A stretch of DNA of 64,000 nt from positions 62,001 through 126,000 of the forward strand of contig CAZYVI010000012.1 in assembly GCA_964651245.1 (NCBI GenBank), read 5' to 3'. Source of the stretch: Avedoeria sp964651245. Its GTDB lineage: Bacteria > Chloroflexota > Anaerolineae > Epilineales > Epilineaceae. The first letter of the stretch is position 1; every line of letters starts with the position of its first letter. Below, in pieces: positions 1 to 8,181 of the stretch. The translations under genes were made by a program, and so were the position numbers. Under the pieces are notes generated by a model, which saw nothing but the letters and a program-made list of their open reading frames with translations, ran no database searches and had not been told where the DNA came from.

Positions 1-326
1 TCATCGCGCGCTCCATCGTCCAGTTGGCGTGGTTCGGCAGCCACCCCGGCGCGTTCGACGCCAACCTCGGCGGCCTCAGCGGCCTGCTGGCCAACGCCGA
101 AGCGCCGGCCGAGGCGGCCAGCAGCTACTGGGCGCCGCTCCTGGCGCGCGTCGAGGTCTGGCACCTGTGGTACTTGTTCCTCCTCGTCGTCGCCGTCCGG
201 GCCACCAGCAAGGTCACCCGCGGCCGCGCGCTGCTCATCGTCGGCGTCTACGTAGCGCTGGGCATCGGCGCCGGGCTCGTCGGCACGGCCATCGGGCGGG
301 CGATGAGCGGCTTCGCCGGCGGCTAG
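1..326 (+). CDS. Yip1-like membrane protein, C-terminal part
   Basis: The gene is cut by the left edge; the open frame runs from base 3 to the stop at 324-326. About 107 residues are visible. They contain two hydrophobic segments, one around WYLFLLVVAV and one running from LLIVGVYVAL into a Gly-rich tail, separated by a short basic turn. The motif LLARVEVWHLWYL is typical of the C-terminal part of Yip1-domain proteins, polytopic membrane proteins that often sit next to ABC exporters. Only one base separates its stop from the ABC ATPase start at 328, so the two are probably co-transcribed. The N-terminus and the exact family membership cannot be checked here. Confidence 0.6.
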   Translation, partial: IARSIVQLAWFGSHPGAFDANLGGLSGLLANAEAPAEAASSYWAPLLARVEVWHLWYLFLLVVAVRATSKVTRGRALLIVGVYVALGIGAGLVGTAIGRAMSGFAGG

Positions 327-327
327 C

Positions 328-1167
328 GTGGCCGCCTCCCGCGCCGGCGCCGGCGCGCCGGCCGACGAGACGCCGGTCCTGGCGCTGCACGACGTCTGCC
401 GCGACTTCCGGATGGGCCGGCTGTTGGTGCGCGCCCTGCGCGGCGTCACGATGGACGTGCGCGCCGGCGAGTTCCTCGTCGTCATGGGTCCGTCGGGCTG
501 CGGCAAGAGCACGCTGCTGACGCTCATCGGCGGCCTCGACCGACCGACGTCGGGCCAGATCGTCACCGCCGGCGACGACGACATCACCCGCGGCGACGAG
601 ACGGCGCTGGCGGCCTACCGCCGTCGCTGGATCGGCTTCATCTTCCAGTCCTACAACCTGATCCCGACGATGACCGCCCGCCAGAACGTCGAGTTCCCGC
701 TCGTCTTCGCCGGCGTCGGCCGCGCCGCCCGCCGGCAGCGCGCCGAGTCGCTCCTGGCGCGCGTCGGGTTGGCCGATCGGATGGGCCATCGTCCGATCGA
801 GCTCTCGGGCGGCCAGCAGCAGCGGGTCGCCATCGCCCGCGCGCTGGCCAACGCGCCGGCGATCGTCCTGGGCGACGAGCCGACCGGCAACCTCGACACC
901 CGGTCGGGGCTCGAGATCATGGAGCTCCTGCTCGAGCTGAACCGCGCCGGCACGACGATGATCATCGTCACCCATGACGCCCGCCTGTGCGGCTACGCCC
1001 ACCGCGTCGTGCGCATGGAGGACGGCGTCGTCCTCGGCGTCGACGAGGGCGGTCGCGCCGCCGAGCCGCGCGTCGCCCGGCCGCCGGCCGACCTCGACGA
1101 CGCGGCCGCCCCGGCGGCGGCCGCCCCTGTGCCGACCTCACCCCGCACCGCGGAGGCCCGCCCGTGA
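328..1167 (+). CDS. ABC transporter ATP-binding protein (MacB/LolD type)
   Basis: This 279-residue protein is a complete nucleotide-binding domain. The Walker A motif GPSGCGKST is at residues 54-62, the Q-loop glutamine near 107, the signature LSGGQQQR at 159-166 and Walker B AIVLGDE at 178-184, followed by the D-loop TGNLD. The pattern, especially PTGNLD and the Q-rich signature, is that of the MacB/LolD/FtsE group, which powers export or lipoprotein release through a MacB-like permease. The start is a GTG at 328. The last ~50 residues are an Ala/Pro-rich tail. Its stop overlaps the GTG of the next gene (GTGA), and the matching permease lies at 3253, so the three genes probably form one transporter unit. 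Confidence 0.93.
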   Translation: MAASRAGAGAPADETPVLALHDVCRDFRMGRLLVRALRGVTMDVRAGEFLVVMGPSGCGKSTLLTLIGGLDRPTSGQIVTAGDDDITRGDETALAAYRRRWIGFIFQSYNLIPTMTARQNVEFPLVFAGVGRAARRQRAESLLARVGLADRMGHRPIELSGGQQQRVAIARALANAPAIVLGDEPTGNLDTRSGLEIMELLLELNRAGTTMIIVTHDARLCGYAHRVVRMEDGVVLGVDEGGRAAEPRVARPPADLDDAAAPAAAAPVPTSPRTAEARP

Positions 1168-3245
1168 CCCCGAACCGACGTCCGCTCACCTGCCCTGGCG
1201 CGTCCGGCCCCACGCACGGCGCCGCCCGCCGCGCCGCGCGCGCGGCCGCCGTCGCCGGCGCGCTCGCCGCCACCGCCGTCGCGGCGCTTGCGCTGGACGG
1301 CCCGCCCGCCCGCGCCGCCGCGCGCGCCGACGTGCGTGCAGCCGTCGCGGCCTACGCCGGCGGCGGGGCGCGGGCGGCCCAGCAGCCGACCACCGCCACC
1401 GCGACATCGGCGCCGCCGGCCAGCAGCACGCCGCGGCCCAGCGACACCCCGCGCGCGACGAACACCCGCCCCGGGCCGCTGCCGACCTGGACCCGCCAGC
1501 CCACCTGGACGCCGGTGCCCAGCGCCACCGTCGAGCCGTCGGCGACGTCGAGGCCGCAGGTTGACATCTACCGGCCGCTGCTGGTGATCGAGTCGATGGC
1601 CGTCGACCCGCGGCGCCCGGCGCCCGGCAGCGCCTTCGGCCTTGACGTCGACGTCCAGAACGTCGGCCGGCAGCACGCCTACAACGTGCGCTTCAGCTGG
1701 AGCTCCGAGACGTTTCTGCCCGAGGGCGAGAGCGCCCAGCTCTACAAGGACGGCATCCGGCCCGGCGACGAGCGCGACTTCGAGACGCGCGCCCGGGTGG
1801 CCAGCACCGTCAAGGCCGGCACCTACCCGATCCAGGTCACCGTCACCTGGGAGGACGAGGACGGCCGCTCCGACTCGACGCAATCGTCGCTGGCGGTCGA
1901 GGTCGGCGGCCAGGCGTCGGTGCGGCCGCTGCTGAGCGTCACGGCGTGGCGCGCGCCGGGCTGGGTCGTGCCGGGCGCGCCGTTCGGCGTCGCGTTCGAC
2001 CTCGTCAACACCGGCGGCCGCGAGGCGCGCAATGTCCAGATCGTCCCGGCCGGCGGCTCGGTGGCGCTGGCGTCGCAGGCCGCCGGCGCGGTGCTCAACA
2101 TCGGCGGGGGGGGCTCGGCCACGCAGTCCGTGCGGCTCATCGCCGCGGCCGAGGCCGAGCAGCGGGCCGTCGCCCAGCCGATGGAGCTGCGCTACGACGA
2201 CGAGGACGGCACGCGCTACACCGAGAACCTCACGATCGGCTTCGGCGTCGTCGACCCCGACGCCGACCAGCCGCTGCCGATGATCGCCAGCTACGGCGTC
2301 CGCCCGGCCCACGCCGACCCGGCGCGCACCGCCGACGGCGACACGACGACGCTCCACCCCGGCGAGGTGTTCTGGCTCGACCTGGTGATCGCCAACGTCG
2401 GCCGCCAGGCGGCGGTGCGCAGCTTCCTGGCCTTCGGCGGCGGCGCCGCCCCGTCGGCCGCCGACGGCGCCGGCAGCGCCGGCGCGCCGTCCTTGGGGGT
2501 TTTCGCGCCGCTCGGCCGCTCCAACCGCGTCTTCCTCGGCCGCATCGACGCCGGCGCCGAGACCACGGTCACGCAGCGCATGGTGGCCGACGGCGCCGCC
2601 AAGCCCGGCGTCTACGCCCTGGACGTGGCGATGAGCTACGACGACGCCGAGGGCAAGACGCTGCAGTCGAGCGAGATCGTGACGCTGCTGCTCAGCCGCC
2701 AGGCGCTGGTCCAGTTCACGCCGGTGAACGTCGTGACGCAGACCGTCGTCGGCCAGCCGATGCCGTTCGCCGTCGAGATCATCAACGCCGGCGCCAACAC
2801 GCTGAACGTGGGCGAGGTGCGCGTCGAGGGCAGCCGCCGGATCGGCGTCCAAGGCGGCGGCCGCTTCGTCGGCGCGCTGGACGACGGCGGCTCCGACCTC
2901 ATCGAGGCCACGCTCGATCCCAAGGCGCCCGGCGAGGCGACGGTCACGGTCGTGGTGACCTACGTCGACGACTTCAACCAGCCGCAGGAGCTGCGCGAGA
3001 GCTACGACTTCGAGGTCGCGGCCGCGCCCGAGGCGCCGGCCGACGACGCCGCCACGCCCGAGCCGCCGCGGCGCAGCTGGGCGGTCCGCGTCCTGCGCGG
3101 GCTGCTGGGCCTGGGCGCCTCGCCGCCGGCGCCCGCGCCTGCGCTCGGCGCCCCGGACGGCGCGATCGAGCTGCGGCCGGGGGGCGCGGCGCCGGCCGCA
3201 GCGCCGGCCGGGGCCGCGCCGGTGCGGGTCGAACCGGAGCCGTGA
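1164..3245 (+). CDS. secreted protein with four CARDB-like beta domains
   Basis: The frame stays open upstream to 987, but the GTG at 1164 overlaps the ATPase stop as GTGA and is the natural coupled start, giving 693 residues. An Arg-rich, Ala-rich N-terminus (about residues 20-50) looks like a signal peptide, followed by a Thr/Pro linker to about residue 130. Four repeats of a 'PGxxFxLDVxVxNVGR' type follow (for example GLDVDVQNVGRQ and WLDLVIANVGRQ), the hallmark of CARDB/NEW3-like immunoglobulin folds seen in COG1361-type surface proteins. The tail is Pro/Ala-rich. Its place between an ABC ATPase and its permease suggests an extracytoplasmic partner of the transporter, by inference only. 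Confidence 0.8.
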   Translation: MTPNRRPLTCPGASGPTHGAARRAARAAAVAGALAATAVAALALDGPPARAAARADVRAAVAAYAGGGARAAQQPTTATATSAPPASSTPRPSDTPRATNTRPGPLPTWTRQPTWTPVPSATVEPSATSRPQVDIYRPLLVIESMAVDPRRPAPGSAFGLDVDVQNVGRQHAYNVRFSWSSETFLPEGESAQLYKDGIRPGDERDFETRARVASTVKAGTYPIQVTVTWEDEDGRSDSTQSSLAVEVGGQASVRPLLSVTAWRAPGWVVPGAPFGVAFDLVNTGGREARNVQIVPAGGSVALASQAAGAVLNIGGGGSATQSVRLIAAAEAEQRAVAQPMELRYDDEDGTRYTENLTIGFGVVDPDADQPLPMIASYGVRPAHADPARTADGDTTTLHPGEVFWLDLVIANVGRQAAVRSFLAFGGGAAPSAADGAGSAGAPSLGVFAPLGRSNRVFLGRIDAGAETTVTQRMVADGAAKPGVYALDVAMSYDDAEGKTLQSSEIVTLLLSRQALVQFTPVNVVTQTVVGQPMPFAVEIINAGANTLNVGEVRVEGSRRIGVQGGGRFVGALDDGGSDLIEATLDPKAPGEATVTVVVTYVDDFNQPQELRESYDFEVAAAPEAPADDAATPEPPRRSWAVRVLRGLLGLGASPPAPAPALGAPDGAIELRPGGAAPAAAPAGAAPVRVEPEP

Positions 3246-3252
3246 GGCCTCG

Positions 3253-4599
3253 ATGAGCCAGCGCGACCTCTTCGGCCTGATGTGGGCCAACCTCAAGCGG
3301 ATGCGGGCGCGGGTGACGCTCACGGCGCTGGGCGTCGTCATCGGCACCGCCGCCGTGGTGCTGCTCATCTCGCTGGCGATCGGCCTCCAGACGAGCGCCG
3401 AGGCCCAGCTCGGCAGCTTCGGCGACCTGACGACGATCGAGGTCTTCAGCGGCGGCATGGTCATGATGGCCGGCCCCGGGGTCGCCGCGTCGTCGAGCAG
3501 CCAGGACCGGCAGGTGCTCGACCGCGCGGCGATCGAGGCGTTCCGCGCCCTGCCGCGGGTCGTGGCGGTGTCGCCGAAGGCGGGGGTGAACGGCCAGCTG
3601 CAGGTCGTCCTCAACCGCCAGACGTACTACCCCAGCGGCACCGGCCTCGACCCGGCGGTGGCCGAGCAGCTCGGCTGGCGGCTGGCGGCCGGCCGGGCGT
3701 ACATCGGGCGCGGCCAGGTGGTCATCGGCCAGAAGGTGCTGGCCAATGACTTCGGCATGGGGCCGTTCGGACCGGCCGGCGGCAGCCCCTACGGCCCGAC
3801 GCCGGCGCCGACGCCGCGCCCCGAGGACCTCGTCGGCAAGACCCTCAACGCCGAGCTGATCCGCTACGACGACGAGGGCAACGAGGTGACGCGCCGCGAG
3901 CGGCTGCGCGTGGCGGGCGTGTTCGAGGCGAGCGGCGGGCAGGAGGACTACCAGATGTATCTGGGCCTCGACGACGTCGAGGCCTACAACGCCTGGTTCT
4001 CGTCCGAGCGCCGGCGCGCCCGCGACGGCTACGACAACGTCGTGGTCAAGGTCGACGACCGGACGGCGGTGCGCGACGTCCAGAAGGCGGTCGAGGACAT
4101 GGGCTTCAGCACGTTCTCGGCGGCCCAGATCCTCGAGAGCATCAACCGCACGTTCGTCATCATGCAGGTCGTGCTCGGCGGCATCGGCGCCATCGCGCTG
4201 CTGGTGGCCGCCTTCGGCATCGCCAACACGATGACGATGGCGATCTACGAGCGCACCCGCGAGATCGGCGTCATGAAGGCCATCGGCGCCACGAACCGCG
4301 ACGTGCTGCGGGTCTTCCTGGCCGAAGCGGGCGCGATCGGGGCGATCGGCGGCGTGGCCGGGGTGACGCTGGCCCTCATCCTGGCCCAGGTGATCGAGCT
4401 CTTCCTGCGGGCGATGATGGCCGGCCGCCAGACCGCACCCGATCCCGCCGGCGGCGATCCGCTCAACCTGCTGGTGACGCCGCTGTGGCTCGTCGCGTTC
4501 GCCGTCGCCTTCGCGGTGCTCGTCGGCCTCACCAGTGGCGTCTACCCCGCGCTGCGCGCCGCCAACCTGCGCCCGGTGCAGGCGCTCCGCTCGGACTGA
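3253..4599 (+). CDS. MacB/FtsX-type ABC transporter permease
   Basis: A 448-residue permease with the MacB layout. One transmembrane helix lies at about residues 21-44, a large extracytoplasmic domain follows to about 295, and three more helices lie near 300-325, 355-380 and 415-440. The FtsX-domain motif ERTREIGVMKAIGA follows the second helix, and the protein ends with the family-typical 'P..ALRAANLRPVQALR'. A Pro/Thr-rich insert near residue 180 lies in the periplasmic domain. It starts 7 bases after the CARDB-like gene and belongs with the ATPase at 328. The family exports peptides, lipoproteins or antibiotics, or performs mechanotransmission; the substrate here cannot be read from sequence. 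Confidence 0.92.
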   Translation: MSQRDLFGLMWANLKRMRARVTLTALGVVIGTAAVVLLISLAIGLQTSAEAQLGSFGDLTTIEVFSGGMVMMAGPGVAASSSSQDRQVLDRAAIEAFRALPRVVAVSPKAGVNGQLQVVLNRQTYYPSGTGLDPAVAEQLGWRLAAGRAYIGRGQVVIGQKVLANDFGMGPFGPAGGSPYGPTPAPTPRPEDLVGKTLNAELIRYDDEGNEVTRRERLRVAGVFEASGGQEDYQMYLGLDDVEAYNAWFSSERRRARDGYDNVVVKVDDRTAVRDVQKAVEDMGFSTFSAAQILESINRTFVIMQVVLGGIGAIALLVAAFGIANTMTMAIYERTREIGVMKAIGATNRDVLRVFLAEAGAIGAIGGVAGVTLALILAQVIELFLRAMMAGRQTAPDPAGGDPLNLLVTPLWLVAFAVAFAVLVGLTSGVYPALRAANLRPVQALRSD

Positions 4600-4626
4600 G
4601 CCGATGGAACCGTCCAGGATGCGACC

Positions 4627-5043
4627 ATGACCGACCTCGCCCCGATCCGCGTCCTCGTCGCCAAGCCCGGCCTCGACGGCCATGACCGCGGCGCCAAGGT
4701 GGTGGCCCGCGCCCTGCGCGACGCCGGGATGGAGGTGATCTACACCGGCATCCGCCAGACGCCGGAGATGATCGTCGACGCCGCGCTGCAGGAGGACGTC
4801 GACGTCGTCGGGCTGTCCAGCCTGTCCGGCGCCCACCTCACCTTGTTCCCGCGCGTCCTCGACGGCCTGCGGGCGGCCGGCCTGGCCCACATCGTCGTCA
4901 TCGCCGGCGGCATCATCCCGGCCGACGACGCCGCGGCGTTGCGCGCGGCGGGCATCGCCGCCATCTTCGGCCCCGGCACCGCCACGGACGACATCGTGGC
5001 CTGGCTGCGCGACGAGGTCGCGCGCCGCCGCGCCGCGCGGTGA
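4627..5043 (+). CDS. B12-binding subunit of a methylmalonyl-CoA mutase
   Basis: This 138-residue protein is a stand-alone cobalamin-binding domain. It has the DxHxxG motif (D17, H19, G22), whose histidine is the lower axial ligand of B12, then the SxL region as GLSSLSGAH and the GG region as IAGGIIP. It matches the short B12 subunit of split methylmalonyl-CoA mutases, which interconvert methylmalonyl-CoA and succinyl-CoA. The large catalytic subunit is not in this window. The next gene, a MeaB GTPase, overlaps it by four bases (GTGA), which is the usual partnership and supports the assignment. An ethylmalonyl-CoA or isobutyryl-CoA mutase small subunit would look similar. Confidence 0.9.
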   Translation: MTDLAPIRVLVAKPGLDGHDRGAKVVARALRDAGMEVIYTGIRQTPEMIVDAALQEDVDVVGLSSLSGAHLTLFPRVLDGLRAAGLAHIVVIAGGIIPADDAAALRAAGIAAIFGPGTATDDIVAWLRDEVARRRAAR

Positions 5044-6017
5044 TCGACGCCGTCCGGCGCGGCGACCGGGCGGCCATCGCCCGCGCGCTCAGCGCCGTCG
5101 AGCGCGACCCGGCCGGCGAGCTGGCGGCGGCGCTGCAGCGCGCCGGCGGTCGGGCGCACGTCGTCGGCGTCACCGGCGTGCCGGGGGCGGGCAAGAGCAC
5201 GCTGCTGGGCGCGCTGATCCGGGCCTGGCGCGCCGGCGGCCGGACCGTCGGCGTCCTGGCCGTCGACCCGTCGAGCCCGCTCTCGGGCGGGGCGATCCTG
5301 GGCGACCGGGTGCGGATGGACGGTGCGCCGAGCGACGACGGCGTCTTCATCCGCTCGATGGCCAACCGCGGCGCCGCCGGCGGCCTCGCCCTGGCAGCGT
5401 CGAGCGCCGTGCGCGTCCTCGACGCTGCCGGCTTCGACGTCGTCGTCGTCGAGACCGTCGGCGCCGGGCAGAGCGAGGTCGAGATCGCCGACGAGGCCCA
5501 CACCACCGTCGTCGTCGTCCCGCCGGGTCTCGGCGACGGCGTCCAGGCGCTCAAGGCCGGGCTGCTCGAGGTGGCCGACGTCTTCGCCCTCAACAAGGCC
5601 GACCTGCCCGGCGCCGACCGCGCCGCGGCCCAGATCGAGGCCATGCTCCAACTGGGGCACGGCCTGCGCGACCCGTCGTGGCAGCCGCCGGTGGTCCGCA
5701 CCACGGCCTCCACCGGCCAGGGCGTCGCCGACCTCGTCGCCGCCATCGACGCCCACCGCGACCACCTCCGCGCCGGCGACGGCGCCGGCTGGCGCCGCCG
5801 CGAGCGCGCCCGGGCGGCGGCCGAGCTGCGGCGCGTCGTGCTGGCGCGGGTGGCGGCCGCGCTCCTGGGCGACGGCGGCGCGCCGACGGCGGCGTTCGCG
5901 GCCGCCGTCGACGCGCTCGCGGCCCGCGAGACCGACGTGGCGGCGGCGGCGAAGGCGCTCATCGCGGGCTGGCGTCACGCGGGGCCGGCGGCGGTCGGGG
6001 ACCCGCCGATCGACTAG
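5040..6017 (+). CDS. meaB: MeaB-family GTPase, mutase chaperone
   Basis: A 325-residue G3E-family GTPase that protects and reloads B12-dependent methylmalonyl-CoA mutase. Walker A GVPGAGKST is at residues 46-54. The family-specific stretch VDPSSPLSGGAILGDR begins near 75, and ETVGAGQSEVE lies near 138. NKAD, the guanine-specificity motif, is present in FALNKADL. The GTG start overlaps the B12-subunit stop. The 3' end overlaps a convergent gene by four bases. The family was formerly called ArgK and annotated as an arginine/ornithine kinase, which the mutase neighbour argues against. Confidence 0.93.
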   Translation: MIDAVRRGDRAAIARALSAVERDPAGELAAALQRAGGRAHVVGVTGVPGAGKSTLLGALIRAWRAGGRTVGVLAVDPSSPLSGGAILGDRVRMDGAPSDDGVFIRSMANRGAAGGLALAASSAVRVLDAAGFDVVVVETVGAGQSEVEIADEAHTTVVVVPPGLGDGVQALKAGLLEVADVFALNKADLPGADRAAAQIEAMLQLGHGLRDPSWQPPVVRTTASTGQGVADLVAAIDAHRDHLRAGDGAGWRRRERARAAAELRRVVLARVAAALLGDGGAPTAAFAAAVDALAARETDVAAAAKALIAGWRHAGPAAVGDPPID

Positions 6018-6511
6018 CCGCCGTCGGCGCGGACCGTCGCGCCGCGCCGCGCGCCGACCCACCGCGCCGCGTAGCGGGCGACCGGCACCGGCAGCAGCGC
6101 GGCCAGCCACATCCACGGCGGGTGGGGCAGGTCGGGGTCGACGAGGTTCATCACGCTGGCGCCGGCCAGCATCGCGCCCACCGCCAGGCCGTTCACCGCC
6201 GCGTGGAGCGGCGCGATGCGGCCGGCGACCGCGCCGCCGGCCAGCGCGCCGAGGTTCCAGGCCAGGCCGACGACGGCGAACGCGGCCGGCGGCAGCCCGG
6301 CCATGTAGCGGCCGAGCGCCGCGGGGTCGCGGTAGTCCAGGCCTTCCGGCGGCGGGAACAGGACGACGTTGACGCCCTCGACGAGCGCCACGACGAGGCC
6401 GCCGAGGACGATCCCGGCGAACACGGCCACGAAGCGCCTGGCCAGCGGTGGGAGCGTCGACACGTCCGTCCTGCCTTTCGCCGTGTCGCCCGCACGGGTC
6501 GGCGACGCCAT
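6014..6511 (-). CDS. small integral membrane protein, function unknown
   Basis: A 165-residue protein with about four hydrophobic segments: around VAVFAGIVLGGLVVALVEG, the 'AAFAVVGLAWNLGALAGG' region, one near the middle with AAVNGLAVGAMLAG, and one near WMWLAALLPVPVA. I do not recognise a specific family. The ATG at 6511 is used here, but the GTG at 6463, preceded by an AAAGGCAGG-type ribosome site, would give a 149-residue protein starting just before the first helix and is a serious alternative. It converges on meaB with a four-base overlap. A promoter-like sequence with a palindrome in its spacer lies just upstream. Confidence 0.7.
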   Translation of the reverse strand: MASPTRAGDTAKGRTDVSTLPPLARRFVAVFAGIVLGGLVVALVEGVNVVLFPPPEGLDYRDPAALGRYMAGLPPAAFAVVGLAWNLGALAGGAVAGRIAPLHAAVNGLAVGAMLAGASVMNLVDPDLPHPPWMWLAALLPVPVARYAARWVGARRGATVRADGG

Positions 6512-6548
6512 GGCGCCGTTCGCGCGGGCGGGGCTGCGCCCGGCGGGC

Positions 6549-6578
6549 AGGGTATCCGATCCTAGGATCGAGGGTCAA
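6549..6578 (-). promoter_or_regulatory. promoter with a palindrome in its spacer
   Basis: On the minus strand TTGACC (6578-6573) and TACCCT (6554-6549) are separated by 18 bases. The spacer contains the perfect 14-bp palindrome CGATCCTAGGATCG (6557-6570). The predicted transcript start is about 30 bases before the ATG at 6511. The placement is that of an operator bound by a dimeric repressor, by inference. Confidence 0.5.
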
Positions 6579-6631
6579 TCGCGGCCACCGACCCGACCGG
6601 CGGGCGCGGAGGCGCCGCACCCGGCCGCGTC

Positions 6632-6637
6632 TACAAT
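6632..6637 (+). promoter_or_regulatory. -10 box TACAAT, leaderless start of the phosphatase gene
   Basis: TACAAT ends six bases before the ATG at 6644. Transcription starting about seven bases after the box would begin at the start codon, giving a leaderless message. No ribosome-binding site is visible before this ATG. Confidence 0.55.
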
Positions 6638-6643
6638 CCGACG

Positions 6644-8134
6644 ATGCACACGCCGTCGGGCTCGCGCGCTCCTGGCGGCCGTCGCGCGCCGGCCGCCGCC
6701 GCCGCGATCGCCGTGGCGCTGGCGGCCGCCGCCGGGCCGGCCGCGCGCTCGCCGTCGGCGGACGCCGGAGCCGCCGCGGGCGCATCCAGCGGTACGTCCG
6801 CCGTGGTGGCCGCCGCGCCCGCGGTGCGCTTCACCGCGTTCGTCTGGTCGGGCGCGGTGACGGCGACGTCGGCGCGGGTGACGGCGCGGCTGACGGGCGA
6901 CGCGGCCGCGGTGCGGCTGCTCTACGCGGACAACCCGGGCCTGGCCGGGGCGCGGGCGACGGCGCCGCTGGCGGTGCGGCAGGCCGAACGCGGCCACCGC
7001 AACGTGACGTTCGACCTGGCCGACCTGGCGCCGCGCACCCGCTACCACTACGCGCTCGAGATCGACGGCGTCCGCGCCGACGAACACCACGGCCGCTTCA
7101 CGACGTTCGCCGCCGGAGCGCAGCCGCTGCGCGTGGCGCTGGGCGCCTGCGCCGACACCGGCTCCGAGAACGGCGTCTTCGCCGCCATCCTGCAGCAAGC
7201 GCCGGACCTGTTCATCCACCTGGGCGACCTGCACTACGACGCGATCGAGACGCCCAAGGCGCTGACCCAGGCACGCGCCGCCTACGGCGCGGTGCTGGCG
7301 TCGCCCCGGCAGGCCGAGCTGTTCCGCTCGACGCCGATCGCCTACGTCTGGGACGACCACGACTACGGCAGCGACAACGGCGACCGCAACGCCCCGACGC
7401 GCGCCGCGGTGCGGCAGGCCTACGTCGAGAACGTGCCGCACTACCCGTTCGCCGCGCCCGGCGACGGCCCGATCCACCAGGCGTTCTCGGCCGGCCGGGT
7501 GCGCTTCGTCCTGACCGACCTGCGCTCCGACCGCTCGCCGATCGCCCTGCCGGACGACGGGGCGAAGTCGATGCTGGGACCGGCGCAGAAAGCCTGGCTC
7601 AAGGCCGAGCTCCGCGCCGCCGCGGCCAGCCATGCGCTGGTGGTGTGGGTCAACACCGTGCCGTGGATCGTGCGGGAGGTCGAGGCCAGCGACCGCTGGA
7701 ACGGCTACACCACCGAACGGGCCGAGCTGGCCGCCTTCATCGCCCGCGAGCGGTTGACGAACGTCGTGATGGTCTCGGGCGACGCCCACATGCTGGCCAT
7801 CGACGACGGGACCCACAGCGACTTCGCGCCGGGCGGCGGGGCGCCCATCCCGGTCTTCCACGTGGCGGCCCTCGATCGGCCCGGCTCGGTGAAGGGCGGC
7901 CCCTACACGCTCGGCCCGTTCCCGAACCGCACCGCCGACGACGGCCGCAACGACGGCCAGTTCGGCCTGATGGAGGTCGATGACGACGGCGGCGCCTCGG
8001 TCTGCCTGACCTGGACCGGCTACCGCAAGCCCCACGACCGCAACGCCCTGGCGGCGCTGCTGCGCTGGCGGCGCTGCTTCGTCGTCCGCAGCGCCCTCAC
8101 CGACTGGCTGGCGCTGCCGCTGGCCGTGCGGTGA
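6644..8134 (+). CDS. PhoD-like alkaline phosphatase/phosphodiesterase, secreted
   Basis: A 496-residue protein with an Ala-rich signal-like N-terminus (about residues 1-45). A fibronectin-like PhoD N-domain follows (around VTARLTG and YHYALEIDG), then a metallophosphatase domain. Visible metal-site motifs are HLGDLHYD near residues 191-198, WDDHDYG near 236-242 and SGDAHM near 378. These match the PhoD family of Ca/Fe-dependent phosphatases that release phosphate from phosphoesters outside the membrane. Its start is set by a -10 box six bases upstream. The stop overlaps a GTG in the next gene's frame. A role in phosphate scavenging is a family-level inference. Confidence 0.9.
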   Translation: MHTPSGSRAPGGRRAPAAAAAIAVALAAAAGPAARSPSADAGAAAGASSGTSAVVAAAPAVRFTAFVWSGAVTATSARVTARLTGDAAAVRLLYADNPGLAGARATAPLAVRQAERGHRNVTFDLADLAPRTRYHYALEIDGVRADEHHGRFTTFAAGAQPLRVALGACADTGSENGVFAAILQQAPDLFIHLGDLHYDAIETPKALTQARAAYGAVLASPRQAELFRSTPIAYVWDDHDYGSDNGDRNAPTRAAVRQAYVENVPHYPFAAPGDGPIHQAFSAGRVRFVLTDLRSDRSPIALPDDGAKSMLGPAQKAWLKAELRAAAASHALVVWVNTVPWIVREVEASDRWNGYTTERAELAAFIARERLTNVVMVSGDAHMLAIDDGTHSDFAPGGGAPIPVFHVAALDRPGSVKGGPYTLGPFPNRTADDGRNDGQFGLMEVDDDGGASVCLTWTGYRKPHDRNALAALLRWRRCFVVRSALTDWLALPLAVR

Positions 8135-8168
8135 CGACCGCTGCCACCGGACGCGCGCGGGCCCGTGC

Positions 8169-8174
8169 TACGAT
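8169..8174 (+). promoter_or_regulatory. -10 box TACGAT, leaderless start of the CotH-family gene
   Basis: The sequence TGCTACGAT has an upstream TG, as in extended -10 promoters, and ends seven bases before the ATG at 8182. It supports that ATG over the GTG at 8131. Confidence 0.5.
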
Positions 8175-8181
8175 CGCGGCC

